The position numbers and the translations under genes were made by a program. The notes under the pieces are model-generated. The model did not search any database. It had not been told where the DNA came from and saw nothing but the letters and a program-made list of their open reading frames with translations. DNA of 64,000 nt, taken from Adineta vaga (lineage: Eukaryota; Rotifera). Position 1 is the first letter of the stretch, and the number at the start of each line of letters is the position of its first letter. The DNA lies in the NCBI GenBank assembly GCA_021613535.1, contig CP075492.1, forward strand, positions 13,640,001 to 13,704,000, read 5' to 3'. Positions 11,395-22,573 of the stretch are shown piece after piece.

Positions 11395-12130
11395 GTTGAC
11401 GAGGAAGTATCGTTATCTAAATAGGCGAATACAGATTGTATCATAAATAATATCATCTTTAAGCAAAAGGAATGTAATTATCGTATGCGATAATTTTGCT
11501 ACAGTTACAGCACTGTCGTTTATTATGATGACAATTAGGAACTGAAGAAATAGCATTAGGTTGATTTTTATTGTACAAGTTGTTGATTATGTTCATCTAC
11601 TTTTGAAATGTCCTCATCGTATATCGAAAGATTTTTAATAGTGGAATAAAAGAAAGAACGAGAGAGAGAGAAAAGTTTTTTTTGTAAAAGAAAACACCCT
11701 CAACGAGCAAATAAAATACATTCCATGCATTTTTCAAAGATAAACAAGTTTAAAAGGTTGTTTTCTGTTGGTTTTATTTTTGCATTAAGAATAGTATCTC
11801 TCTTTAATACTCAGGAAGATGATTTCCTATGGAAAGAACTGAGAATAATGAACACAATAAAAGTGTACTCGATGTTTCACTACTTATCTGACAGAGATGA
11901 AATAAATAATGTAGCATGTTTTTGTCCAACTCTATCATGTCGAAATGCTAAGATTTTTATTTTGGTAACAAGAATATTAGAAAGAACAACAACGAAGTAA
12001 TGTCTACACACTTATTCTCTTCAGCATAAGAGTTTCAATGTGACTATTTTGTTTCTTCTACTCACGCGAACAAATGTACATAGATTTCTTCTATATACAG
12101 AACATGCAATAGTTTTAACTACTCTTTGGC
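11150..12130. repeat. Diverged segmental duplicate, copy B
   Basis: The counterpart of 9000-10060. It contains exons 1-2 and about 0.75 kb upstream of the minus-strand gene at 10558-11394. The frame at 11725-12000 plus lies here and has no counterpart in copy A. Confidence 0.6.
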
Positions 12131-12469
12131 GAAAAGAAATCGAACACCTCTAATTTTTTTTTGTTTTGATGTGTTGAATTTCATGAATATATGAATGAAC
12201 AGCGCTCAGATTGTGCCATTGGTTCTTGAACAGAAAATTCTTGATGATGTGAGTGTGGATGAGCGTTGTGTATATAAGTCATCATTTTAGGAAAAACTTC
12301 ACCCACATCCCATTGTTTAGTTTATTATTTACATACAGAAGAGCGACGATTTAGAATATTCTATTGATGTGTTCTTGATAAGAAATGACATTGCAAAGAT
12401 AAAGTCAATATCGTTATCATTTATGAGTGAATAGTGAATACAGCTACGAATCATTTGTTTCAAAAAAAA

Positions 12470-13625
12470 ATGTACAAAGTGTGGTTGCTTTTGCTCGTAC
12501 TACAAGATTCATCATTCGCTATTCGTATGTCGAATTAAATAATTAATTAATTCCGTATTTTTCTTATTTTATTTTGAATTAGAAGGACCTGATTCGACAG
12601 CCAAATGGTCAAAAGAAGGTAAAACATTAATGAATGGTACTCTTGGAAATAATACAGATCAAGTTTTCCATCCATATGGACTTTTCATGGACTCAAATAA
12701 TAATCTTTATATTGCCGATAGTGGAAATAATCGAATATTAAAATTAGCAACAGACGCTTCACATGGAACTATTGTCGCTGGATTTGGACCAAATCAATTA
12801 ACTGTACCAACAGGAATTGCAATGGATAAACAAAGTAACTTATATATTCTCGAAGGACCTTTATCATCATCTGGTCGTGTAATACGTTGGGAAAAAGATG
12901 CCAACGTTGGTACCGTACTTTTTTACGGTGCTGAACATCTCAGTGGAATTGTTTTGGATGAAAAGGAAGAATTTTTCTATCATGCTGAATCTATCCAAGA
13001 TCGAATTATTCGATATACAAAAGATGGACAACATAATAGTATTGTTGCTGGTAATCATGGTCAAGGATCTGCTCTTTATCAATTAGTAACACGTATGTAT
13101 AGGAATAATAACAAATGCTTTTTAATTTTCTGATTCTATCATTTAGCATGGCATGTTGCAATCGATCGTAATCATACGCTTTATATTGCAGATAGTGGAA
13201 ATAATCGTGTACTTAAATGGGTCTTAAATACACCAGAAGGCATATTGGTTGCTGGTGGAAATGGTTATGGAAATGATACCAATCAATTAAAATCACCAAG
13301 ATCTCTTCTTATCGATGACGAAATGAATATACTTTATATTGCAGACACATATAATGATCGCATTGTACGTGTAGCAATGGATGATGGAACTGTGACGATT
13401 ATTGCTGGTGGAAATGGACAAGGAAATGCAGCTCATCAATTATCACATCCGAATGGTTTAGCATTTGATAATCAAGGAAATCTTTATGTATCTGATTATG
13501 AAAATCATCGAATCCAGTTATTTACTTTAGAAAAAAACTCATGTAATTATAATACAAGTTCATTGTTAGTAATGTATTTTTTAATTTTTATCAATATTTT
13601 AAGAACGATCCGTCAAAATAAATAA
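12470..13625 (+). CDS. Secreted or anchored NHL-repeat beta-propeller protein
   Basis: Three exons, 12470-12524, 12583-13092 and 13147-13625, join in phase to give 347 residues. Exon 1 encodes a signal peptide (MYKVWLLLLVLQDSSFA). The rest is a series of NHL repeats with the pattern 'HP-x-G-hydrophobic-x(4)-D-x-x-x-N-L-Y-I-A-D-x-x-N-x-R-I', for example LYIADSGNNRILK, LYIADSGNNRVLK, LYIADTYNDRIVR and LYVSDYENHRIQL, separated by AGGNG-type turns. About six blades can be counted. The C-terminal ~20 residues are hydrophobic (LLVMYFLIFINIL) followed by RTIRQNK, so the protein may be membrane-tethered. NHL propellers bind proteins, peptides or RNA; the ligand here is unknown. Confidence 0.85.
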
Positions 13626-14223
13626 ATATCGATGTTACTCGGAAGAAAGATCTTTTTTTGAAAATGAGAAGAGTTGTAGTCGAATAGCTTTGACTATATG
13701 ATCTATCATTCTTGAATAAACATTGAATCTATTCTATTTCAAATGGGTTCTAAAAGAAAATCTCATTAAAAAAAAATATGTATAAAAATCAAATAATTGT
13801 TCTATTCGATGCCTCGTGAAAGAGAGATGATGACGCGGAAAAGTTTTGACATGGAATGACATTCTACATACTGATGTATAATGATGATGAAAAAATAGAA
13901 ATGAAAGAACGTAATTTCGCATTCGTTAATATCTAATTAACATGGTTTTTCTATTCATCAAAGTAGAAATGCGATTCAATACGAAGAATAGTAATTAAGA
14001 TAAATAGAGATGCACGAGCAACCGCTTTTTAACTTCATGTTAAAGAAATAATTATCATGGTATCATTTATTTAAATCACAACTTAGTGAGAAAAAGGAAT
14101 GATAGAAAAATTCTGAATACGATGAGATGCATATTATACAAGATTGTCTTCTTGGAAATAGAAAGAAAATTTGACTTATCTCAGTCCCATCTATTGATTT
14201 ATTTTCTCATTTGTAGAGCAAAT
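13626..14223. other. Intergenic, AT-rich
   Basis: The region between the NHL and GPCR genes. A frame continuous with the GPCR extends upstream of its ATG from about 14086 but begins without an ATG and looks untranslated. Nothing else is seen. Confidence 0.5.
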
Positions 14224-15333
14224 ATGTCTTCATCACTCGTGATTATTCAACAAATAATTACTCTTTATGGTTATCCATTGATTGCTGTATTTGGATGTTT
14301 TGGAAATTTTTTAAATATTTTTCTGTTAGGAAAGAAAGTACTTCGTGCAACATCTTGTAATAATTGTAAGTATAGAGAAATGTTTTACTTGGTAATAAAA
14401 ATATTCATTTGCAATTATTTAGATTTATTGGCTTCTTCATTTGCTAATCTCGTAATTCTCAGTGTCGGTCTTGTAACACTGATCTATGTCTATGATCGTC
14501 CATGGACTGTTACGACAGTCTATTGTAAAATTCGAAGTTATCTTTTCAATACATCTCAACAAATTTCACGTTTTATGATTGTAACTGCATGTTTTGATCG
14601 ATTTGCTCTTTGTTCAACAAATTTTCGTTTTCGTCAATTTTCTCGTGTCAATATTGCTCGATATTATATGATACCTATTATTGTTATTGTATGGCTTGTT
14701 TTTCCAATTCATATATTAATTTATAATAGTGCTGTCAATAATATTTGTATTTATTTTAATAGTGTGGCAATTTATCATAGTATTTATGGTATAACTATGG
14801 TTGGTTTTACTCCACCTGTATTAATGCTTATTTTCTCCCTATTAACATTTTATAATCTAAAAAGAAAACAACAACGTCAACAAGTTCGCCTGTTAGGCGT
14901 GGTTAGTGTTCAAATGATAACTGAACAAAATCGAAAGCAACAAAAAAAAGATCAACAAGTTCTTGCTATGTTAATGATAGAAGTTGTTGTTTATATTAGT
15001 ACAACGACTCTTGCTAGTATCAATCTACTCTATTCAACATTAACAACATACATGGGTGTGATAAAATCGAATGAACGGAAATCGATTGAATCATTTATTT
15101 CCTTTATAGTAAATACTTTAAATTTTACTTGTCCATGTCTGTCATTTTATTTGTTTTATTTCGTTTCACATGGTTATCGAAGACAATTGAAATTAACTCT
15201 TTCAGCTATTTTCGGACGATGCAGTAATTATCAATTTGCAAGAAATAATAACGGCAATAATCGAACTAGTCAACATATTCCTATACGTAAGATGACGGCA
15301 AAAATAAGTCCTATTGAACGATCAATGAATTAA
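14224..15333 (+). CDS. Rhodopsin-like G-protein-coupled receptor
   Basis: Exon 1 (14224-14365) and exon 2 (14423-15333) flank a 57-nt intron (GTAAGT..TTTAG) whose length is a multiple of three. Left unspliced it stays open but inserts 19 residues. The spliced product is 350 residues with seven hydrophobic segments. TM1 carries FGCFGNFLNIFLL, with the GN motif. TM3 ends in ACFDRF, a DRY variant. TM7 is followed by FVSHGYRRQ. The third intracellular loop is basic and Gln-rich (KRKQQRQQ, NRKQQKKDQQ). This is the divergent peptide-receptor-like GPCR type that is abundant in rotifers. The ligand is unknown. The ATG at 14224 was chosen because it starts just before TM1. Confidence 0.8.
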   Translation: MSSSLVIIQQIITLYGYPLIAVFGCFGNFLNIFLLGKKVLRATSCNNCKYREMFYLVIKIFICNYLDLLASSFANLVILSVGLVTLIYVYDRPWTVTTVYCKIRSYLFNTSQQISRFMIVTACFDRFALCSTNFRFRQFSRVNIARYYMIPIIVIVWLVFPIHILIYNSAVNNICIYFNSVAIYHSIYGITMVGFTPPVLMLIFSLLTFYNLKRKQQRQQVRLLGVVSVQMITEQNRKQQKKDQQVLAMLMIEVVVYISTTTLASINLLYSTLTTYMGVIKSNERKSIESFISFIVNTLNFTCPCLSFYLFYFVSHGYRRQLKLTLSAIFGRCSNYQFARNNNGNNRTSQHIPIRKMTAKISPIERSMN

Positions 15334-16867
15334 CCACACCCTCAGTGCTGTTATTTAATAGAAATATATCATCCAAGAATAAACCTTTAATTACACGATT
15401 ATTTCAAGTATGACATGTTTTACGCTCCAATAAAAAGATGAAAGAAGAGTTAAATAATTATATTATTAATTATTTTGAATATCACGAAACTTAGGAATAA
15501 AGCTTTCAACTTTCTAACGCTGGACAAGTTACTATAGAATTGAGCATATAGTATGCTAGCACGTCCGTTACAATTTATTTCCAAGATAGAAAATGCTGCG
15601 GGTAGAAGATCTATTCGCCTTCAACTCAAGTAGTTGATTTAGAAAAAAAAACATATTCAACGTATCTGATGATGAACATTCTTTTATTTTAAGTTTCCAA
15701 TAGAAATAAAACTATTAAAAAAGTTATTAGCTTTCATATTGTTGGCTTTAATTGAGAGAGAGAATAGAAAGTGAGCATACATCATTCGATATGGTTTTGC
15801 CGTACTTCAGAAAAGGGGGACAACGTCCAATAGTTTTGAATTTCAAAAATAGAACGATTTTGTCCTCAATACGTCAGTATTTGTTTCGTGCGAAAGAATT
15901 ATTCATTCTTAAAAGAATAACTGAAATAATCATTTGATGTTGCACCATGTTCACTTCTATGAATAAGATGAACTTATAGTTTTAAAGATCGGTTGTATAA
16001 ACTCAAAGAATTAACATATTTTTCTTGTTTTTCGAAAATATATCTCATGAAGTTGAGTATGTCACAGCAATAAGAGGAACATTTGGTGAGTAAAATTCTT
16101 CTGAAATTTTCATATATAATTCAATAAATCTTAAATTTTTTACGAAGTTCTTTAACATTACATTCGAATTCAAAAAGAACATTGATAGAATCCATTCATT
16201 TATGACAAACATATGAGTAGCAGAAAGAAATTCTTTGAATGCCATGAGTTTATTTTGATTTTCATTTGAACTTTCTAATTCATTGATCGATAAACAATCA
16301 ATTGAATTTGTTCATGTTGTCTATAAAATTATTAAGAATAAGTATTTTAATTGATAAAGTTGATCAATACTTGGTGTTTGTAATGCTTTATCCAATAATT
16401 TGCGAAGAAATGAGTTGCTTATAAATAAGTTTGGATAGTTTTGTTTGATTCATATTCAATTTGATGATAAGATTTCCATTGTGATTGAAATGTAGCCGAG
16501 TTTATAAATAATCATGGAAAATACCGTTGTATTTAAGTTGTACGAATGGCTAGTTTCAAATTAATGTCGTGCGAAATATTCATTTATAGTCAGAAGCACT
16601 TTTAACTTATTGATAGGATGACAGAACGATGGTTACTTTTGGTCAATCATTCAGCTAATTATTTGTCATTCTTAGTTTCATGGTGTTTGATTTTTTAAAG
16701 ATTCAAATCAGATATGTCATTTTTTCTGTATAAAATCGTGAAATACTATATCAATTTCAATCAGTCTATCTCTGCATCCATAAAGTTTTGACTTCATATT
16801 ATCTGAAATTTGCTCCTATTAACATCGATTTTTTAATCTTAAAGTAATAAATTGTGCACGCTCTTCA
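15334..16867. other. Gene-poor stretch
   Basis: No supported gene. A 66-codon frame at 16045-16245 minus has coding-like composition but no recognised motif, and it is preceded by stops in the same frame. A short CCACACCCTC tract lies near 15334. Confidence 0.4.
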
Positions 16868-17305
16868 TTATCCAATTAAACTCATCGTATCCTTGTTAAT
16901 ATTTGTTAAATCATTGATGTATGGTTCGGTGTTAACATCGATCATAATATCATTACCATCGCGAATAATTTCGTTGTCATTATCGGTCAAAGCATCATAT
17001 ACTCGTAATAGTCTCTATTTTTCTCCATCGGGTCATTTAACTTTGTTTTGCTCACTTTCTGAAAACAAACTTGCAATATTATCCGATGTTAGTTTCTGTA
17101 TCGGATGATCTAGTTCTACTAACACGTCAATCTTCCGGTCACTTGTTATCGCTTTTAACCAACAGGATTCACCCACTCCAAAACAGACCAAACAATAAGC
17201 ATCTATCAACCATACAGAATTATGTACAGTATCTTCATATGACATCTCTATTTTAGTCTCAGCCAAAGTACCTATACTTGTTTTTGATTTGATAGCGCTT
17301 ATCAT
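16868..17305 (-). pseudogene. Unrecognised coding remnant with two in-frame stops
   Basis: One minus-strand frame runs 146 codons from ATG 17305 to TAA 16868 with protein-like composition, interrupted by TGA at 17035-17033 and TAG at 17017-17015. The first part has several Cys and Trp; the last part is rich in Asp and Asn (DNDNEIIRDGNDIMIDVN). The two stops are 15 nt apart and the frame is kept on both sides, so this looks like a decayed exon of an unknown gene. No family is recognised. Confidence 0.4.
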
Positions 17306-18142
17306 ATTTTAGCGATCCTTCTCGCTGCGTGGTATGAGTTCAATATATTTGTCTCTCGAGCTAATAAATGGTTATCAGTTATTTCTACATCTGCACATTT
17401 TTATTCTACATTAAATACAATCGAAGCAATAACTCATACCCTTCCAATTGTGAACGGTAAAACAGAAAACCGATTTTTATTCACAATTTTACCCTCGCAA
17501 CTACTTGGCTATTAAAAGAAATACACGTCATATGCCAACCATAAGTTAAACACATATGAATACAAACAAAACGGCATAACCGCAAGCTTGACAGAATTTT
17601 TCGATATAATTTCAAGTCATCGCACATATACATTCGACATCCACCAATAACTGAGAAACGATATCTCCATGACGAACTATACAAACCCATCACTCCCAAA
17701 CAAACACTTATCACTAAATCCACCTAAAGCTTCAGGGAACCGACTTATACTTAGAAAATCAATTCAAATAAAAATTTATATGACGAAAACAAAACAAACA
17801 ACAAAGATAGTCACTCATGGATAAAAAGGTAGAAACAACACAACAAAGAATCACAAAAAAATATTCCAAAACTCTTAGAAAACTAAAGTTTCTCTCGAAC
17901 ACGTTCACCAACCGCTACCGTGAAAAATTCTCCACTAGTCGATCCTGTCGTCAGCATCCATACATCTCAAATAACAGTGATTCACAAGGGCGGAAAAGCG
18001 ATTTCTGATTTAAATGATTTAATTATGATTTTCAGAAAATTTGAAACAGTTTAGATCATGCAAAACTCATTCTTTCATATACTTTGAAGTGATTTATCTA
18101 TGACTTATACGTGATTAGAGTCAGCTTTTCCCCCTTGTTCAT
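17306..18142. other. Gene-poor stretch downstream of the mucin-like gene
   Basis: Short frames on both strands (17481-17723 minus, 17817-18008 plus) show no motif. I see nothing supported. Confidence 0.4.
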
Positions 18143-20596
18143 TTATATGGTAGACGAGGTGGACGTAGTTGATGTTGATGAGGTTGTTGCAGTAGTTGAT
18201 GTGGATGTGGTGGATGAAGTTGATGTGGATGATGTCGAGGTTGTTTCAGTGGTTGTTGTTGATGTGGCAGAAGAGGTGGATGTAGTTGATGTTGATGACG
18301 TTGACGTTGTTGAGGTTGTTGAGATTGTTGATGTTGATGAGGTTGTTGAGGTAGTTGATGTTGATGATGTTGAACTTGTTGAGGTAGTTGATGTGGATGT
18401 AGTTGTCGAGGTGGATGATGTTGAGGTTGTTGCAGTGGTTGTCGTGGATGAGGTGGATGTAGTTGATGTGGATGTAGTTGTCGAGGTGGAGGTAGTTGAT
18501 GTTGATGAGGTTGAGGTTGTTGCAGTGGTTGTCGTGGATGAGGTGGATGTAGTTGATGTTGAACTTGTGGAGGTAGTTGATGTTGATGAGGTCGAGGTTG
18601 TTGAGGTAGTTGATGTGGATGTAGTTGTCGAGGTGGAGGTAGTTGATGTTGATGAGGTTGAGGTTGTTGCAGTGGTTGTCGTGGATGAGGTGGATGTAGT
18701 TGATGTTGAACTTGTGGAGGTAGTTGATGAGGTCGAGGTTGTTGCAGTGGTTGTCGTGGATGTGGTGGATGAGGTGGATGTAGTTGATGTTGAACTTGTG
18801 GAGGTAGTTGATGTGGATGAGGTTGAGGTTGTTGCAGTGGTTGTCGTGGATGAGGTGGATGTAGTTGATGTTGAACTTGTTGATGTAGTTGATGTGGATG
18901 TAGTTGTCGAGGTGGAGGTAGTTGATGTTGATAAGGTTGAGGTTGTTGCAGTGGTTGTCGCGGATGTGGTGGATGAGGTGGATGTAGTTGATGTTGATGA
19001 GGTCGAGGTTGTTGAGGTAGTTGATGTGGATGTAGTTGTCGAGGTGGAGGTAGTTGATGTTGATGTTGATGAGGTTGTTGAGGTTGTTTCAGTGGTTGTT
19101 GTTGATGTGGTAGAAGAGGTGGATGTAGTTGATGTTGATGATGTTGTCGAGGTTGAGGTAGTTGATGTTGATGAGGTTGAGGTTGTCGCAGTGGTTGTGG
19201 TGAGTGTGGTGAGCGAGGTGGAGGTATTTGATGTCGAGGTTGTCGCAGTGGTTGTGGTGAGTGTGGTGAGCGAGGTGGAGGTATTTGATGTCGAGGTTGT
19301 CGCAGTGGTTGTGGTGAATGTGGTGAGCGAGGTAGAGGTATTTGATGTCGAGGTTGTTGCAGTGGTAGTTGAGGATGTAGTTGTCGAGGTCGAAGTAGTG
19401 GATGTGGATGTGGATGATGTCGAGGTTGTAGCAGTGCTTGTTGTGGATGTGGTGGATGAGGTGGATGTAGTTGATGTGGATGAGGTTGAGGTTGCTATAG
19501 TGGTTGTTGTTGATGTGGTAGAAGAGGTGGATGTAGTTGATGTTGATGAAGTTGAAGTTGATGATGTCGAGCTTGTTGCAGTGCTTATTGAGGATGTAGT
19601 TGTCGAGGTGGAAGTAGTGGATGTGTATGATGTCGAGGTTGTAGCAGCGACTGTTGTGGATGTGGTAGAAGAGGTGGATGTAGTTGATATGGATGTGGTG
19701 GTCGAGGCGGAGGTTGAGGTTGCGGATATTGTAGACGAGATTGAGGTGGTTGATGTTGATGGATCTAATGATTAAGAAAATTCTCATTTCTATTGTGTGT
19801 GAGTTGTGAGTGAGATTTTGAAGATCGTATTTAAGAATATTTTCGGTTTTGGCGTGCATGATTTGAATTTCTGGCAAGGACGTGCTGTCGGAGGCAAGAA
19901 ATGGTGATATGTGATCACAAAATGGTAATGTGGTGTCTGCTTAGAAGATATGGTTGGTAAACGAAGGTTTTCTTAGGGAAAATTTGTAAATGGCAATCTG
20001 GTTGTGAAACTGAAAGCAACTTAGTGAGATTGTTAAAGGATTTTCGATATAAGCAGTCAGTGTCACGTTTGATTGCGTAGAAATAGTCTTATGATGATGC
20101 GAATGTTCGGAAAACGGTTAGTCTAGTTCAAAGTTAGTTGAAGTAGGATTATGTATTTTTCGATGGATGGGAATGGGAATGATTCAAATGTTTGATATAA
20201 GTTTTACAGTTATTCTAGTTTATTTTCGTTTGAATGAAAGGAAAGTTGATACTGACCGGTTTGTATTAGTGTTGAAGTGATGATGGTGATTGTAGTCGGA
20301 TCGGCTGGTGTTAGCATACTGTTGATTGAATTGGAGAGATTAGTGAACAGTTGACAACTCGCGGTAGATTGCTGAAATGTTGCTACTTGGCATTGCTGTT
20401 GAAGTAAGCATTTCATTTGACATACGCGAAAGTTGTATGCAGATACTATCGCATATGGTGGACAAGTCGTAGTTGCACATTGTAGTTGCCATCCAATTTT
20501 TATAGTCAATCTGCTTGCGCGACTATCCGGTGCAACAATTAGTGGAAAATAAAGAGAAAGAATAAAGACGAAAAATGCTTTCGTGGTCATTTTCAT
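18143..20596 (-). CDS. Secreted mucin-like protein: PAN/apple-like Cys module plus long Ser/Thr domain
   Basis: Exon 1 (20596-20257) has a signal peptide (MKMTTKAFFVFILSLYFPLIV) and a Cys module with Cys at residues 40, 45, 59, 63, 69 and 81, ending CQLFTN, which resembles a PAN/apple fold. It ends in TTITIITS and a GTCAGT donor. Exon 2 starts at 19764 after a TCATTAG acceptor and stays open to TAA 18145-18143. It encodes ~540 residues almost wholly Ser and Thr with some Ala, in TST/STT patterns. The total is 653 residues, phase-compatible. Such domains are normally O-glycosylated, giving mucus, cuticle or surface-coat proteins. The opposite strand of exon 2 carries a 554-codon Val/Asp/Glu frame with no gene context, which is antisense noise. 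Confidence 0.75.
18151..19764. repeat. Low-complexity tandem repeat tract coding the Ser/Thr domain
   Basis: Degenerate hexamer-based repeat (GTTGAT/GAGGTT/GTGGAT on the plus strand) built of larger blocks. The clearest is a 57-bp unit repeated three times over about 19188-19360 with few differences. All units are multiples of three, so length changes keep the frame. This is a likely site of copy-number variation and assembly collapse. Confidence 0.85.
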
Positions 20597-21011
20597 TAAA
20601 GACTATGATAGCTTATGAAATAACGTCAATACAGACGAAGACATTCACTAGACGATTCACCCCCTATTTTATTTCACTCGTGAATGATTGAAATGCAAGA
20701 AAGTTTTCTTCTGTATATCATCGCTAGTATTATTAAGAAAATTACATTAGTCTGTGTCCTTGAGATTTCAAAGTAAAAGTCTCATTATAATAATACTACT
20801 CTGCTTAGTGTACTTCACCTTGAAAGTTTGTTGACTCTTAAAAAATTACTCCTCTTTCATGTTCATATTTCACATGGAAACAGAAAAAGAAGAGTTTACC
20901 TTGTTACATTTTTTATATCATTCTGCACGACGAAGTAAATTAAAATTATATCGACTGGATAGAAATATATTTGATGACACATGAATATTTATTGATAGAA
21001 AGAAGAAAAAC
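20597..21011. other. Spacer between two minus-strand secreted-protein genes
   Basis: Contains the likely promoter of the mucin-like gene and the 3' region of the FG-GAP gene. Nothing else is seen. Confidence 0.4.
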
Positions 21012-22573
21012 TTAGGATTGACATTGATTCAAAAGAATACCAATAGTTGTGTTTACCGTATTTGTTACGGCAAGATCTTTCCTACCATCATTATTAAAAT
21101 CACCAGAAATAAGTCCATAGGGAAAAGAATTAGTAGTAAAGAGTGTTTCTGATGAAAAAGTGCCAGAACCTAAATTAAGAAATACACTAATATGTGCACT
21201 ATCCGTATTTGTAAGAACCAGATCTTTTCGATAATCATTATTAAAATCAATAGCAACAATTAACCATGGTGATGAACTCATTGATAAGACTATAATGGTT
21301 GCGAAATTACCATCACCAAACCCAATAAGAATGCTAATCGACTGACTACCAAAATTAGCTATTGCAAGATCTGTTCGATTATCTTCATCAAAATCAGCAA
21401 TTGCAATTGAAACTGGAACGGTTCCAACTGGAAATATTGTTTGATTTGCAAAATTTCCATTTCCTTGATTAAGAAATATACTTATTGTATTATTACCAGT
21501 ATTAGTAACAATAAGATCAATTTGATTATCATTATTAAAATCTCCTAAATCAATGGCATGTGGTACAGCATCCGTTGACAATGTTTTCAATGTAGAAAAA
21601 TTTCCATTACCATTTCCAAGATACACACCAATCTGATTATTTCCTTGAATAACAATCGCAATATCAGATAAACCATCTTTATTAAAGTCGCCAACTGCAA
21701 TGCCACTTAGAAAGAAACCGACTAAAATCGTTGTTTGCAATGAAAACTGACCATTTCCATCGCCAAATAATAATCCAATACTATCGTTTCCAAGATTAGT
21801 AACAACAATATCTAATCGATTGTCATTATTAAAATCACCGACAACAATCCCTTCGGGATTAGATCCAGTTGGATATGTTCTTTGAGTAGCAAAAGTTCCA
21901 TTTCCATTGTTAAGAAATATACTGACAGTATTATCATTTTTATTGGTAACAACGAGATCTTCTTGATTATCCGCATTAAAATCACCCACACCCACATATT
22001 GTGGACTGCTACCAGTTGTATACGTTAACATCGATGCAAATGACAATTGACATGGTACTAAATGAAAGACAATGATCTATATGAAGTTTTCCAAGATTTG
22101 AATTTACCTATTGTTGGACACAATATCGTCCATAATAATGGTAAGCATATTGCTTTAGGTGAACAACATGAATTGATGACGCAGACTGATGTGTTTGATG
22201 TACATGTATTTGTCGAAGTATTACAAAATTCTAAAATTCCACAAAGACTTCCCGGTGCACAATACGTTCGATTATCAATTGTACGATAAATATAACAATA
22301 TGTCGGAGATGGACGACAATTATCAGATTGATTCGAACATTGTGAAAGAAAACAATTTGTTAGAGGATCTTGTGCTGAATGTGAAGAATTAGAAAGAATA
22401 TAATCGATATTATGATTCTCTCGTTGACAAGTATTATTAGATGTTTGACCTGAAAAATGAACAAAAAAAAGATTATTCTCTACAACAGTGAAATGAACTA
22501 TACCTGTCATCATTTTTAAATGAATTAACAATACAACTGTAAGCGTAACTCTGTATTTTATCATATTCATCAT
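21012..22573 (-). CDS. Secreted FG-GAP/VCBS-repeat protein with N-terminal Cys-rich domain
   Basis: Three exons, 22573-22504, 22449-22108 and 22057-21012, separated by introns of 54 and 50 nt, give 485 residues in phase. A signal peptide (MMNMIKYRVTLTVVLLIHL) is followed by ~110 residues with about 16 Cys and several Asn-x-Ser/Thr sites. About seven FG-GAP-type repeats of ~49 residues come next, each with a D-x-[ND]-x-D-x-x-x-D-[LI]-[AV]-[VI]-T-N calcium-loop-like motif and an NGxGxF turn. Repeats of this kind form a beta-propeller, as in integrin alpha chains, and are common in bacterial surface proteins. There is no TM after the propeller, so the protein is predicted to be secreted. The ligand is unknown. 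Confidence 0.85.

Noticed and set aside
11725-12000. A 91-codon plus-strand frame
   Set aside because: Lies in duplicate copy B upstream of a minus-strand gene and is not open in copy A.
18111-19775. A 554-codon plus-strand frame of Val/Asp/Glu repeats
   Set aside because: It is the antisense of a Ser/Thr-rich exon whose upstream exon with signal peptide lies on the minus strand in compatible phase; the plus frame has no upstream exon, signal or plausible start.
19089-19877. Minus-strand frame rich in His, Asn, Ile and Leu
   Set aside because: It is the other minus frame over the same repeat tract and overlaps the intron of the mucin-like gene; its composition follows from the repeat.
21812-22392. 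Frames opposite or alongside the FG-GAP gene
   Set aside because: Shadows of a gene with clear repeats, signal peptide and consistent introns.
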